Source: Spartinivicinus poritis
GTDB taxonomy: Bacteria > Pseudomonadota > Gammaproteobacteria > Pseudomonadales > Zooshikellaceae
Assembly (NCBI RefSeq): GCF_028858535.1
Contig: NZ_JAPMOU010000047.1
Coordinates: 1 to 38,514, forward strand
Reading direction: 5' to 3'
DNA: 38,514 nt
Numbering within the stretch: the stretch's first letter is position 1; each line of letters starts with the position of its first letter. This document shows positions 16,449-24,404 of the stretch, piece after piece. The translations under genes and the position numbers were made by a program. Below the pieces are notes generated by a model. The model did no database searches. It had not been told where the DNA came from and worked only from the letters and a program-made list of their open reading frames with translations.

Positions 16449-17030
16449 ATGGAAAACAAACCAAAGTTACTAGCCTTTGCTGGTAGTTTGCGGAAAGAAT
16501 CAGTTAATAAAAAGCTGGTTCAAGTAGCTGCAAAAGGAGCCGAGCAAGCAGGTGCTGAGGTTACTTTTATTGATTTAGTGGATTATCCATTACCTATTTT
16601 AAATCAAGACGATGAGCAAGCAAGCGGTGCTCCAGAAAATGCTAAAAAATTGCACCAATTGTTTGCTGAGAGTGATGGTTTTTTATTAGCCAGCCCTGAG
16701 TATAATGGAGGGATGTCAGCAGCACTAAAGAATCTGATTGATTGGTTGTCTCGACCTTCTTCTGGTGAGCCTGCACTGGCTGCTTTTGAAGGTAAAATCG
16801 TGAGTTTGATGAGTGCTTCACCTGGTGGGTTGGGGGGTATCAGGGCATTACCTAATGTTCGGTTTATTCTGGATGGGCTGGGCTGTATTACTTTGCCGAA
16901 ACAATTAGCGTTGAGTAAGGCGTATGAAGCATTTGATGAGCAAGGTAACCTAGTTAATAGTGAACAACAAGAAACGGCACTTCAATTGGGGCGTAATGTG
17001 GTTGATATGGCTAAGAAGTTAATAAACTAA
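16449..17030 (+). CDS. NADPH-dependent FMN reductase (ChrR/YieF-like)
   Basis: A flavodoxin-fold flavoenzyme, 193 residues, that reduces quinones, chromate, azo dyes or free flavin with NAD(P)H. The phosphate-binding loop is AFAGSLRKESVNKKL (residues 9-23), and the flavin-ring contacts are ASPEYNGGMSAALKNLIDWL (about 80-100), both standard for the family. AAGGGGAAA precedes the start by a few bases. Such enzymes normally form tetramers in the cytoplasm and protect against quinone stress. It diverges from the GFA gene, and the 15-base motif at 16403-16417 lies in its promoter region. Confidence 0.9.
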   Translation: MENKPKLLAFAGSLRKESVNKKLVQVAAKGAEQAGAEVTFIDLVDYPLPILNQDDEQASGAPENAKKLHQLFAESDGFLLASPEYNGGMSAALKNLIDWLSRPSSGEPALAAFEGKIVSLMSASPGGLGGIRALPNVRFILDGLGCITLPKQLALSKAYEAFDEQGNLVNSEQQETALQLGRNVVDMAKKLIN

Positions 17031-17074
17031 ATGACTGGGGTGAAGGGAGTTTATTGCTCCTGCCTTGCGCTATT

Positions 17075-17094
17075 TGGTGGTATCCATTCCACCA
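17075..17094. terminator. Hairpin between FMN reductase and HD-fold gene
   Basis: TGGTGG and CCACCA pair around an 8-base loop between converging genes. The stem is short, and no T-run follows on the plus strand. Confidence 0.35.
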
Positions 17095-17207
17095 GGCATA
17101 AACTGCCTTCACACCATCCTTGGTGGTTAGGAATGAAGATAACAATACCTAGAAATCATTCGTGAAGGGTATATTCGCGAAGAGTATATTGGGCACATAA
17201 GGCATTA

Positions 17208-17858
17208 TTACTGGTTTAATAATTGTATTTCTCGCTGAATATTCTCTCTAGCCTGTTGTTCTAGTTGGGCAAAAAACTGTTCGCTAAAATACAATCTTTC
17301 TCGGGTTAAAAAATTCATTAATATTTGTTTTCGACCAGCTTGGTATTTATTTTGGGGTACAAACCAATATTCTTTTCTTATTTGTTGGCAATAGTGTAGA
17401 TAGTTTACCCATTGGCTACCCAGTATGGCTAAGTCAAAGTCTAATAATAATTCAGTGTCTGTTTTATTGATGGGAAATAGATCTGCACTTGGTAAGTGTT
17501 TTTCAGTTGCTAAAATCATGTGTTCAACATCATGGCTAAGTGAACCTAAATGAAGTTTTTCAAGTTCCTTTATGGCTTTTATGGCACTGCGTTTTTCGTT
17601 GTTTTTCCGCCAGGGTAAATAGTAATAATCATGAAAACAGATAGAAAAAAATACTGTTGGTGGCGAGCTGATAGATGACTCATACTGTTGAAAGAGTGAC
17701 AACATCTGCTCAATATGCTTCAGCGTATGATAGTGCCGCCAAGGTTGGCGATATTGCCCAACTAGCTTTTTGAGAGCTTTTTCCGCAACTACGGTGTGCT
17801 TGGAATGGGAGGGTTGGGTATAGCTGAGCCAATAGTCATAAAGCAGATTGTTATTCAT
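17208..17858 (-). CDS. Predicted HD-superfamily metal-dependent protein, 216 aa
   Basis: It belongs to the group of small predicted HD phosphohydrolases often mislabelled as NMDA-receptor subunits. The N-terminal YRQPWRHYHTLKHIEQMLSL gives the H-x-x-x-H start (YHTLKH), and FSICFHDYYYLPWRKNNEKR gives the HD pair followed by the family block for N-E-x-x-S. The middle helix includes MILATEKHLP, with another His, and DTELLLDFDLAILGS, with the acidic ligand. The activity is not known. It diverges from rtcB by about 220 bases, with a small palindrome between (17880-17895). Length matches the family (about 200-220 residues). Confidence 0.8.
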   Translation of the reverse strand: MNNNLLYDYWLSYTQPSHSKHTVVAEKALKKLVGQYRQPWRHYHTLKHIEQMLSLFQQYESSISSPPTVFFSICFHDYYYLPWRKNNEKRSAIKAIKELEKLHLGSLSHDVEHMILATEKHLPSADLFPINKTDTELLLDFDLAILGSQWVNYLHYCQQIRKEYWFVPQNKYQAGRKQILMNFLTRERLYFSEQFFAQLEQQARENIQREIQLLNQ

Positions 17859-17879
17859 ATGTATCTTTATGGATAATTG

Positions 17880-17895
17880 ATCTATCTAAATAGAT
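17880..17895. promoter_or_regulatory. Small palindrome between HD-fold gene and rtcB
   Basis: ATCTAT-CTAA-ATAGAT is a perfect 6-bp inverted repeat in the divergent promoter region and a possible operator. It is short enough to be chance in AT-rich DNA. Confidence 0.25.
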
Positions 17896-18081
17896 ATTGT
17901 TGTGATAGAAGGTGTGTAGAGTCAATGTCATAAGTCAAATAAAATCAATGACTTAGATCTTTGTGTGATTGTTGGCATGGTGCATGCTGTAGGAAACCTT
18001 AAAAGTGTTTTCAGTAAGTTTAAATCAGTAACAACCAGCAACCAGCTGGCAAGCAATTATCTCGATTATTGGAAGTTTATT

Positions 18082-19302
18082 ATGTCATACGAAGTTATCC
18101 ATCAAAAAGGTCAGTCTCCCATCAAGGCATGGACTCGTGGTTTGCCTTTTGAAGAAGCGGCTAAACAACAGTTACATAATATTGCCAGTCTGCCCTTTAT
18201 TCATAAATGGGTAGCGGTAATGCCTGATGTTCATTTAGGTAAAGGCGCGACTATTGGCAGTGTAGTACCTACGTTTGGAGCGGTTATTCCTGCAGCGGTT
18301 GGTGTTGATATTGGCTGTGGGATGATGGCTGTTAAAACCAGCTTGGTTGCTGCTGACCTGCCTGATAATTTATACGGCATTCGACATGCAATTGAAGTGG
18401 CTGTCCCTCATGGAAGATCTGCGCGAGCCAGAAAAGGCAGAGATAAAGGAGCTTGGGGAGAAATACCAAATGATGTCGCACATGCCTGGCAGCCATTAAA
18501 GAAACCTTTTGAGCTATTAGCTGAGCAGCATCATGTATTGCAGCAAACCAATAACATTAATCATTTAGGTACGCTGGGTACAGGCAACCACTTTATTGAG
18601 GTCTGTTTAGATGAAGCTGAAAGCGTATGGTTTATGCTGCATAGTGGGTCTAGAGGCGTTGGCAACCGAATTGGCACTTATTTTATTGAAAAAGCCAAAC
18701 AAGAAATGGAGCGCTGGCATATTCACTTGCCCGATAGGGATTTGGCTTATTTATCAGAAGGCAGTGAGTCATTTGAACAATATGTCGCAGCCGTCGAGTG
18801 GGCGCAACAATATGCTTTTACTAATCGACAAGTCATGATGAAGCGAGTCATTCATGCAGTTCAACAAACATTACAGCGACATTTTTCAGCAGAGTTGTTA
18901 GCTGTCAATTGTCATCATAATTATGTCTCTAGAGAACATCACTATGGTAAAGATGTATTAGTGACTCGAAAAGGAGCTGTTTCTGCTAAAGAGGGACAAT
19001 TAGGTATTATTCCAGGCAGCATGGGAGCAAAATCCTTTATTGTAAGAGGGCTAGGGAACCCGGAAAGTTTTAATAGTTGTAGCCATGGTGCAGGGCGTGT
19101 TATGTCACGAACTAAAGCCAAAAAACTGGTGACAATGGCCGAACATGAAGCTGCAACCAAAGGTGTTGAGTGCCGTAAAGATAAGGATGTGATTGATGAA
19201 ACACCATCTGCTTATAAACCCATTGAAAAGGTAATGAAGGCTCAGGAAGATTTAGTAGAAATCGTCCATACCTTAAAGCAAGTGGTGTGTGTTAAAGGCT
19301 AG
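18082..19302 (+). CDS. rtcB: RNA-splicing ligase RtcB
   Basis: A GTP- and Mn-dependent RNA ligase joining 2',3'-cyclic phosphate (or 3'-phosphate) ends to 5'-OH ends; used in RNA repair. It follows E. coli RtcB along its full length (406 against 408 residues). Metal and active-site blocks are present: AVMPDVHLGKGATIGSV, VGVDIGCGM with Cys79, TLGTGNHFIE, CHHNY, and SCSHGAGRVMSRTKAKK with the histidine that forms the GMP adduct. I place the start at 18082 (MSYEVIHQ), with GGAAG six bases upstream, because E. coli RtcB begins at the equivalent residue (MNYELL). An upstream in-frame open stretch from 17965 has no homology. No rtcA or rtcR is adjacent. Confidence 0.95.
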   Translation: MSYEVIHQKGQSPIKAWTRGLPFEEAAKQQLHNIASLPFIHKWVAVMPDVHLGKGATIGSVVPTFGAVIPAAVGVDIGCGMMAVKTSLVAADLPDNLYGIRHAIEVAVPHGRSARARKGRDKGAWGEIPNDVAHAWQPLKKPFELLAEQHHVLQQTNNINHLGTLGTGNHFIEVCLDEAESVWFMLHSGSRGVGNRIGTYFIEKAKQEMERWHIHLPDRDLAYLSEGSESFEQYVAAVEWAQQYAFTNRQVMMKRVIHAVQQTLQRHFSAELLAVNCHHNYVSREHHYGKDVLVTRKGAVSAKEGQLGIIPGSMGAKSFIVRGLGNPESFNSCSHGAGRVMSRTKAKKLVTMAEHEAATKGVECRKDKDVIDETPSAYKPIEKVMKAQEDLVEIVHTLKQVVCVKG

Positions 19303-19505
19303 TTAATTGGAAAAAATAGCCTTTTTAGCGATATCTGCTTATAAAATATCTTTTTTTAGGAAAAAGGTATTTGGCTTGCAATACCTGTAAATATATTGAT
19401 ACATCTAGGTGTCAGATAGGCATTAGGCGATAATAGTGGTTGCATTGGCTATCACTTTTCCTTGTGAAATAATCAGGACTGCTTATGCATCAATTGTTTT
19501 ATAGA

Positions 19506-19525
19506 TACCTCTATCATTAGAGGTA
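19506..19525 (+). promoter_or_regulatory. Hairpin in the leader of the propeptide-like gene
   Basis: TACCTCTA and TAGAGGTA form a perfect 8-bp stem with a TCAT loop, ending eight bases before the ribosome site TAAGGAAA of the next gene. It could be a leader structure or a terminator of an unseen upstream transcript. Confidence 0.4.
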
Positions 19526-19546
19526 CCCTTTATAAGGAAATAGCCC

Positions 19547-19918
19547 ATGTTGCGCAAAGTAATCTTATTAGTTGGTATCGTATTTGTCGCTATTCAAATG
19601 TCAGTAGGGCAAGCTATCGCAGGGCACAGCTGCTCGTTATCCAGTCAAGATACTGCTCGACTGATTGTGATGTTTAAAACGTTGCAGGATCGCCAAAGCC
19701 CACAAATGTTAGATAACGTCGCAGGTATGGTTGGGCAGCAACAGCTGCAAATTATTCGTCCATTTCAAGAGAAAGGGTTAATTATTTGTGTGGTTGCTTC
19801 AAGCGAGACTGAGCTTGAAGATACCATCAGCAGTCTACAACAGCTACATTATATTAAATATGTAGAGGTAGACCAGCTAATGAAACCTGTTAAACCCAGT
19901 GCCTTAGGCATAAAATAA
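19547..19918 (+). CDS. Exported protein, protease-propeptide (I9)-like, 123 aa
   Basis: A signal peptide covers residues 1-25 (VILLVGIVFVAIQMSVGQAI, cleavage near AIAG). The mature part has the arrangement of subtilisin propeptides and I9 inhibitors: ARLIVMFKTLQDRQ as first strand, a helix, GLIICVVASSETELEDTISS as strand and helix, and HYIKYVEVDQLMKPV, the typical V-E-x-D end of the propeptide. No protease domain follows, so it would act alone as a chaperone or inhibitor of a subtilase elsewhere. The fold assignment is inference from pattern, not proven. TAAGGAAA precedes the start. It converges with the sensor kinase gene, with only five bases between the stops. Confidence 0.7.
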   Translation: MLRKVILLVGIVFVAIQMSVGQAIAGHSCSLSSQDTARLIVMFKTLQDRQSPQMLDNVAGMVGQQQLQIIRPFQEKGLIICVVASSETELEDTISSLQQLHYIKYVEVDQLMKPVKPSALGIK

Positions 19919-19923
19919 CAGGC

Positions 19924-21480
19924 TTAAACTGTGGGGACAGTAAAATAAAAAATAGCGCCACCTTCTGGGTTGTTTTCAAATCGTAACTTACCTCCGTGGG
20001 TCGATATAATCGACTCACAAACAGAAAGGCCAATCCCCATGCCATAACTTTTTGTGGTAAAGAAGGGGTGAAACAGTTTATCCGCAGCGTCCTCTGTTAG
20101 CCCGTGGCCACGGTCAATAACAGATACTTTGACAAATTGATGGCTTTTATCCAACTCTGTTTTAACCCAAACCCCTATATCGCGGGTTTCTCGATCTCCC
20201 ATAGCCTCCATACCATTACGGATCAAATTAAGAGCAACCTGTTGTATTTGTACTGGGTCGGCCTCAATGAGAGGTAATTCATCAGCAAGATCGAGGTGAA
20301 TTTCCATGTTGTTATTGCGAGCATCTACTTCTGCCAATTTGACTACATCGCTGACTAATTTATTACAGTCAACTTTCTCAAGGCAGTGAGCAGGCTTTTT
20401 CACAAAGCTACGGATGCGGGCAATAATGTCTCCTGCCCGTCTGGCCTGGGTGCCAATTTTTTCCAGCGCTTCAGAAAGCGATTCTTTATTTAAAGGATCA
20501 CGCTGAATCATCCGGTTACACACCTGGGCATAATTACAAATGGCAGTTAATGGTTGGTTAACTTCATGAGCAAACCCTGCAGCCATTTCTCCCATAGTGC
20601 TTAGCCGGGAAACATGGGTAAGGCGCTCTTTTTGCTCTTGTAGTTCATCTAGCGCCTTTTGCAGTGCTTCTTCATTTTGCTTGCGTTCAGTAATATCTTT
20701 AAATACTACAACTGCACCAGAAGGGTGGTGATCGGTATTGATTGGCGTGACTGAGTAGGTAACCGGGAAGTGATGGCCATTATGGTGCCAGAACACATCG
20801 TCTTCTATGTGTTGTTCTGAACCATCCTGTAAGGTTTTGAGAATAGGAACAGTATCAGGGTCATTTGGTTTAAGCAGGATATTGATAAGCTCTTTTCCAA
20901 TCAAATCGTCTTCACTAAACCCAGTCATCCGGTTCGCAGCTTCATTGACAAATGTGATACAGCCTTTCTGGTCTAGGCCAAAAATGCCTTCAGTCATGGC
21001 TTCCAGAATACGCTGATTATCAGCTTCTAGCTGCTTATTTCTTTCAGATAGCGCGCGTTCTAGTCGATGAATTTTAAGCTGAGTAGCAACTCGGGCCAGT
21101 ACTTCCTCTGGTTGAAATGGCTTAGAGATGAAGTCAACGGCACCTAGATTGAGCCCTTTTACCTTGTCTTTGGTTTCATCGAGAGCAGATAGAAAAATAA
21201 CTGTTATGCCATTAGTCTCAGCATCGGCCTTAAGCTGTCGGCAAACTTCATAGCCATCAATGCCAGGCATCATGATGTCTAGTAAAATTAATGCAGGTTT
21301 GTTTTTTTGAGCAATTTTAAGTGCGCTTTCACCGTTTTTAGCTACAAGAAGCTTGTAGCCTCGGCCATTCAAGGTTTGTAATAATAGCTGTAAGTTGGTG
21401 GGATTATCATCAACCAACAAAATTTTATCTTCAGCGATATCTTGCTCTGCATGCACACTATTTGGGTTAGTTGCAATCAT
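19924..21480 (-). CDS. Response regulator-PAS-histidine kinase hybrid, 518 aa
   Basis: A cytoplasmic two-component sensor with an N-terminal receiver. REC domain: about 18-135, with acidic pair DD at 24-25, phospho-acceptor Asp68 (LILLDIMMPG) and Lys120. Short coiled coil 137-160. PAS domain about 155-265 (AMTEGIFGLDQKGCITFVNE). HisKA with His305 in GEMAAGFAHEVNQPLTAICN. HATPase: N-box NLIRNGMEAM (418-427), DRGHG (456-460), then GMGIGLSV (480-487). No membrane segment is present, so it reads an internal signal or receives phosphate from another kinase. The EVNQPL type of H-box is that of DctB/FixL-like kinases. No response regulator gene is adjacent. Starts at ATG 21480. Confidence 0.92.
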   Translation of the reverse strand: MIATNPNSVHAEQDIAEDKILLVDDNPTNLQLLLQTLNGRGYKLLVAKNGESALKIAQKNKPALILLDIMMPGIDGYEVCRQLKADAETNGITVIFLSALDETKDKVKGLNLGAVDFISKPFQPEEVLARVATQLKIHRLERALSERNKQLEADNQRILEAMTEGIFGLDQKGCITFVNEAANRMTGFSEDDLIGKELINILLKPNDPDTVPILKTLQDGSEQHIEDDVFWHHNGHHFPVTYSVTPINTDHHPSGAVVVFKDITERKQNEEALQKALDELQEQKERLTHVSRLSTMGEMAAGFAHEVNQPLTAICNYAQVCNRMIQRDPLNKESLSEALEKIGTQARRAGDIIARIRSFVKKPAHCLEKVDCNKLVSDVVKLAEVDARNNNMEIHLDLADELPLIEADPVQIQQVALNLIRNGMEAMGDRETRDIGVWVKTELDKSHQFVKVSVIDRGHGLTEDAADKLFHPFFTTKSYGMGIGLSVCESIISTHGGKLRFENNPEGGAIFYFTVPTV

Positions 21481-21870
21481 AAAAAGCCATCATTCCTATA
21501 ATTCTTTGGCTAGATAGCTTGATTGTGCTTCATGATTGAGGAGCTCTGCAACCTCTTCTCAGCTAAAATGTTTGCCATCTTCTGTTAATAGGGACACTTT
21601 TAATCATCTGGGGGTGCTAGTGAAGGCTGTAGCCAAAGGGGGTATAGCCATGCATCATTTAATGCAGCTAGCACAATCAATATCGTTGTTGTCTTATTTT
21701 TGCGGTTATAATTGCTTGGCAGTGGTAACAAACAGTTGGGGGAATGTGAACCACATGCTGGCTGAAGGTGTGTGAAGTACACCAGCTGTTGGACAGTTGA
21801 CATATAGGTGATGGTTAGCATTAACTGGTAAGCTTATAACAAGTTGCTTCAGGATAATTTAAGTTGCTTT
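21481..21870. other. Intergenic stretch, no gene seen
   Basis: 390 bases between the divergent sensor kinase and RmlD-like genes. Open stretches on both strands (about 75 codons) lack ribosome sites and recognisable sequence. No strong repeat is seen; both promoters should lie here. Confidence 0.5.
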
Positions 21871-22743
21871 ATGAAAGTATTAGTGTTTGGTGGCTCAGGT
21901 CAGGTGGGTCATGAGCTATGTCAACAATTAACTGAACATGGCATCGTTTTTAAAGCACCTAGTCATGATGCTTTGAATATCACTCACAGCAAAAAAGTCA
22001 CTGAGCTGATCAAGAGTTATCAGCCTACTATCGTCGTGAATGCAGTAGGTTATCGGGATTTGATGAAAGCGGAGTCAGAGCCTTCAAGGTGTTTTGCGAT
22101 TAATCGCGATGCTGTAGCGGAAATGGCAAGCGCTTGTAAAAAACATCAGGCAACCTTAATTCATTTATCATCTTATCTGGTTTTTGATGGTGCTAAGGCG
22201 GAGCCTTATACAGAAAAAGATGCAGCTAATCCAAAGGGGGTTTTAGCTGGCAGTCTGTGGCAAGGAGAGCAGCTGATTAGAGAGCGCTGTCCAAATCATA
22301 TTATTTTACGTTTAGGCTGGGTTGTCAGTGCCAGACGATATAATCTGGTTAATACTATCTTGTCTCAGTTAAAGCAAAATCAAGAAGTGTGGGTGGCCTC
22401 TGATCGCCTGGGTAATCCAACCCCAGCAGCAGATGTTGCAGCCGTAATTACTGCGATTCTTTATCAGTTGGACTGTGAAGCAGAGGTGTTTGGTACCTAT
22501 CATTATGGTGGAGTAGAGCCTGTCGCAGAAAGTAAATTTGCTGAAGTATTACTTAATGATGCACTACAGTACGATGAACTCCCATCAGATAAGTTGTTAG
22601 TGAAGGAGTGTGGCCAATTAGACTATTTACCCCATTACTTGAATGCCCGGTTATCGGTTAGCAAAATCCGAGATACGTTTGGGATTCATGCAAAGGCCTG
22701 GCGCCCAGCGATTGCTAAGATAGTGAAAGGGTTTTATGTGTAG
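21871..22743 (+). CDS. RmlD-like sugar-nucleotide-binding protein, catalytic Tyr/Lys absent
   Basis: An extended-SDR protein resembling dTDP-4-dehydrorhamnose reductase (RmlD) and the MAT2B group. The dinucleotide site is VLVFGGSGQVGHEL (3-16). VVNAVGYRDLMKAESEPSRC and AINRDAVAEMA are the usual RmlD-type blocks, and IHLSSYLVFDGAKAEPYTEK is the S-S-x-x-V-F-D-G block. In RmlD the next motif is Y-G-x-x-K-L-x-G-E; here it reads LAGSLWQGEQ, so Tyr and Lys are both replaced by Leu. It therefore probably binds rather than reduces its substrate, or acts as a regulatory subunit. The start at 21871 (MKVLVFGG) is chosen on the fold; an in-frame TTG lies at 21844. No rml operon is nearby. Confidence 0.8.
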   Translation: MKVLVFGGSGQVGHELCQQLTEHGIVFKAPSHDALNITHSKKVTELIKSYQPTIVVNAVGYRDLMKAESEPSRCFAINRDAVAEMASACKKHQATLIHLSSYLVFDGAKAEPYTEKDAANPKGVLAGSLWQGEQLIRERCPNHIILRLGWVVSARRYNLVNTILSQLKQNQEVWVASDRLGNPTPAADVAAVITAILYQLDCEAEVFGTYHYGGVEPVAESKFAEVLLNDALQYDELPSDKLLVKECGQLDYLPHYLNARLSVSKIRDTFGIHAKAWRPAIAKIVKGFYV

Positions 22744-22781
22744 TGGGGGGAGAGTATGGAGCAATAGGGTATTTGTTCACC

Positions 22782-22815
22782 GTTCTTGAAGGGCCATCCA
22801 TGAACCCTCAAGAAC
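22782..22815 (+). terminator. Hairpin after the RmlD-like gene
   Basis: GTTCTTGAAGGG pairs with CCCTCAAGAAC, an 11-bp stem with one bulged A, followed by TAAAAAGG. It lies 39 bases after the stop codon. This is a candidate terminator without a good T-run. Confidence 0.4.
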
Positions 22816-22911
22816 TAAAAAGGCATCCATGCCTTAGTGACCAAACACTCTATTACTCCATACATTCAGATTTGGCGGCGATTGAAGGGTTATTAGGCTG
22901 CACAAATGCTG

Positions 22912-23018
22912 TTCCCCCCTTTGATAAAGGGGGGCTAGGGGGGATTTAGATGGACCAGAGTTATTGAGCCATCAGTGCTTTATTAACATGTAAAAATCCC
23001 CCTTTTTCAAAGGGGGAA
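22912..23018. repeat. Pair of inverted C/G-rich palindromic repeats (REP-like)
   Basis: CCCCCCTTTGATAAAGGGGGG (22914-22934 region) is a 9-bp stem with a 3-base loop, followed by CTAGGGGGGATTT. At 22992-23018, AAAAATCCCCC leads into CCCCCTTTTTCAAAGGGGG, an 8-bp stem. The two units face each other, so the whole region can fold as one long inverted repeat. Such dispersed elements are common in intergenic regions of several phyla. Here they lie between the RmlD-like gene and the 3' end of ompW. Confidence 0.75.
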
Positions 23019-23044
23019 GTTGGATTGAGCTATAGTTTAACTCT

Positions 23045-23713
23045 CTAAAACTTATACCCTAACCCCACCATATAGACCCATGGGTCTAACTCAACATCTA
23101 CTTTAGCTTTGGTATTACCTACTTTAAAGCTAGCCTCAGTATCAATATCGATATACCAAACACTGGCATTGACTAACAGGTTATCAGTCAACTTGTAATC
23201 AACCCCTGCCTCAAACGCAACACCCCAAGAGTCTTTTAATTTTAAGTCATTAAAATTTGCAGATTTATGTTTGCTGGAAAATTCTTCATCAAAGAAAGTA
23301 GTGTAGTTAACCCCTGCTCCCACGTATGGCTGAAGGTCAGCTGCGGTGTCATTGAAATAATATTGCAGAGTTAATGTCGGCGGTAAGTGTTTTACATCCG
23401 CTAGGGAGCCATCTAGATTACCACCATTTTTTAATGAAAGAGTGTGCTCGAATGGTGTTGCCGCTAATAAGCCAATCCCAATATGGTCAGTTAGCATATA
23501 GGTCCCAGTTAAGCCCAGTTGGGTATTGCTGTCTGCCCCTACTGTCATATCAGTTTTGGTCCCACCTAGCTTCACATTACCACTATCTTCATTTGGAGAA
23601 ACAGTTGCTGCACCAGCTCTGACGATAAAATCCCCTTCCTGATAAGCCATTGCAGCTTGGCTAAGAGCTAAACCTAAAATAGCGGTTGTAAATACAGCAG
23701 TAGGTGTACGCAT
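23045..23713 (-). CDS. ompW: OmpW family outer membrane protein
   Basis: An eight-stranded outer-membrane beta-barrel of the OmpW/AlkL type, about 222 residues, which makes a hydrophobic channel for small apolar compounds. A signal peptide (RTPTAVFTTAILGLALSQAA, cleavage at AMAYQ) is followed by the family opening EGDFIVRAGAATVSPNEDSG. Later blocks LGLTGTYMLTDHIGIGLLAA, LPPTLTLQYYFND and LQPYVGAGVNYTTFFDEEFS are characteristic. It ends VYMVGLGYKF, with the C-terminal Phe signal for barrel assembly. I place the start at 23713, because GAGGT lies eight bases before that ATG and inside the coding part of an upstream ATG at 23728. Confidence 0.93.
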   Translation of the reverse strand: MRTPTAVFTTAILGLALSQAAMAYQEGDFIVRAGAATVSPNEDSGNVKLGGTKTDMTVGADSNTQLGLTGTYMLTDHIGIGLLAATPFEHTLSLKNGGNLDGSLADVKHLPPTLTLQYYFNDTAADLQPYVGAGVNYTTFFDEEFSSKHKSANFNDLKLKDSWGVAFEAGVDYKLTDNLLVNASVWYIDIDTEASFKVGNTKAKVDVELDPWVYMVGLGYKF

Positions 23714-23924
23714 AAAAAATGACCTCATTATTCCTTATCGACAGCAACAAAGCGTTAACTGAAATATTAATCGGGGAACAATGTAACAATATTGAGTTAT
23801 ATCAATAGCCAGTTAAAAGGCAGGGGAAATTAAGTAGTTTTACTTATTATCTATAGGCTTTCTGTGTCTAAAAAGTCCACAGTGAACAGTAGATGATCTA
23901 AATTACGAGTAAGGCTATGTTATA

Positions 23925-23945
23925 GTACATACCCTTTGTATGTAC
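23925..23945. promoter_or_regulatory. Palindrome before the 135-aa gene
   Basis: GTACATA-CCCTTTG-TATGTAC is a perfect 7-bp inverted repeat, 27 bases before the start of the next gene and overlapping a -10-like TATAGT (23921-23926). It is an operator or leader hairpin candidate. Confidence 0.45.
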
Positions 23946-23971
23946 TTCACTGAGAAACAAAGTGGATTTCT

Positions 23972-24379
23972 ATGGCAATTAAAATAACAGGTAAAATTGG
24001 TGATTTAGCAGTCGACTTATCAATAGAAGCAACTGATGATTTAAAGGTACTGATTGCTGAGCTAAGTCGTGGTGTGCAGGAAGATAATACCTTTTCAGAG
24101 CAAACTCGAGAAACGGGTGATCGGTCAGTGAAGCTTGATGTGGGTTGTGACAATAAAGGTAGTAAATCAGTTAGCTTCTTTGAAAAATCATTAGATTTTA
24201 TTAAACAGCAGGGAACGGCAACTAATTATCAATTAATTGATTTTCTTGCTGACAATGGTGCAGAAGATGTTGAAATAAAGCGAACCATGATGCGCCTTAA
24301 GCATAGCCATTTGATACAACTGGAAACTATTGCCGGTCCAGGGCAGAGCAGTTATTTAAAGTTTCACTGGCATGGCTGA
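23972..24379 (+). CDS. Hypothetical protein, 135 aa, possible winged-helix C-terminus
   Basis: Unrecognised. The N-terminal half is short, acidic and strand-like (MAIKITGKIGDLAVDLSIEA), then a low-complexity polar linker (near 45-65). The C-terminal half FFEKSLDFIKQQGTATNYQL, IDFLADNGAEDVEIKRTMMR and LKHSHLIQLETIAGPGQSSY has the helix-helix-wing spacing of a small winged-helix DNA-binding domain, although no family match can be claimed. The palindrome at 23925-23945 in its promoter would suit autoregulation. It converges with the ammonium transporter-chemoreceptor gene, 25 bases between stops. The gene call rests on length, codon texture and isolated position; the ribosome site is weak. Confidence 0.65.
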   Translation: MAIKITGKIGDLAVDLSIEATDDLKVLIAELSRGVQEDNTFSEQTRETGDRSVKLDVGCDNKGSKSVSFFEKSLDFIKQQGTATNYQLIDFLADNGAEDVEIKRTMMRLKHSHLIQLETIAGPGQSSYLKFHWHG

Positions 24380-24404
24380 TACTCTCTTTACGAAGTGTAT
24401 CCGC

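Noticed and set aside
17965-18081. Upstream extension of rtcB
   Set aside because: No homology to RtcB before MSYEVIHQ, and a ribosome site precedes the internal ATG at 18082.
21536-21821. Open frames on both strands between sensor kinase and RmlD-like genes
   Set aside because: Each is under 80 codons, without ribosome site or recognisable sequence, and they overlap one another.
22743-22949. 68-residue plus-strand open frame
   Set aside because: Its end is the translated palindromic repeat (VPPFDKGGLGGI), and its middle is a hairpin; no ribosome site. It is most likely not a gene.
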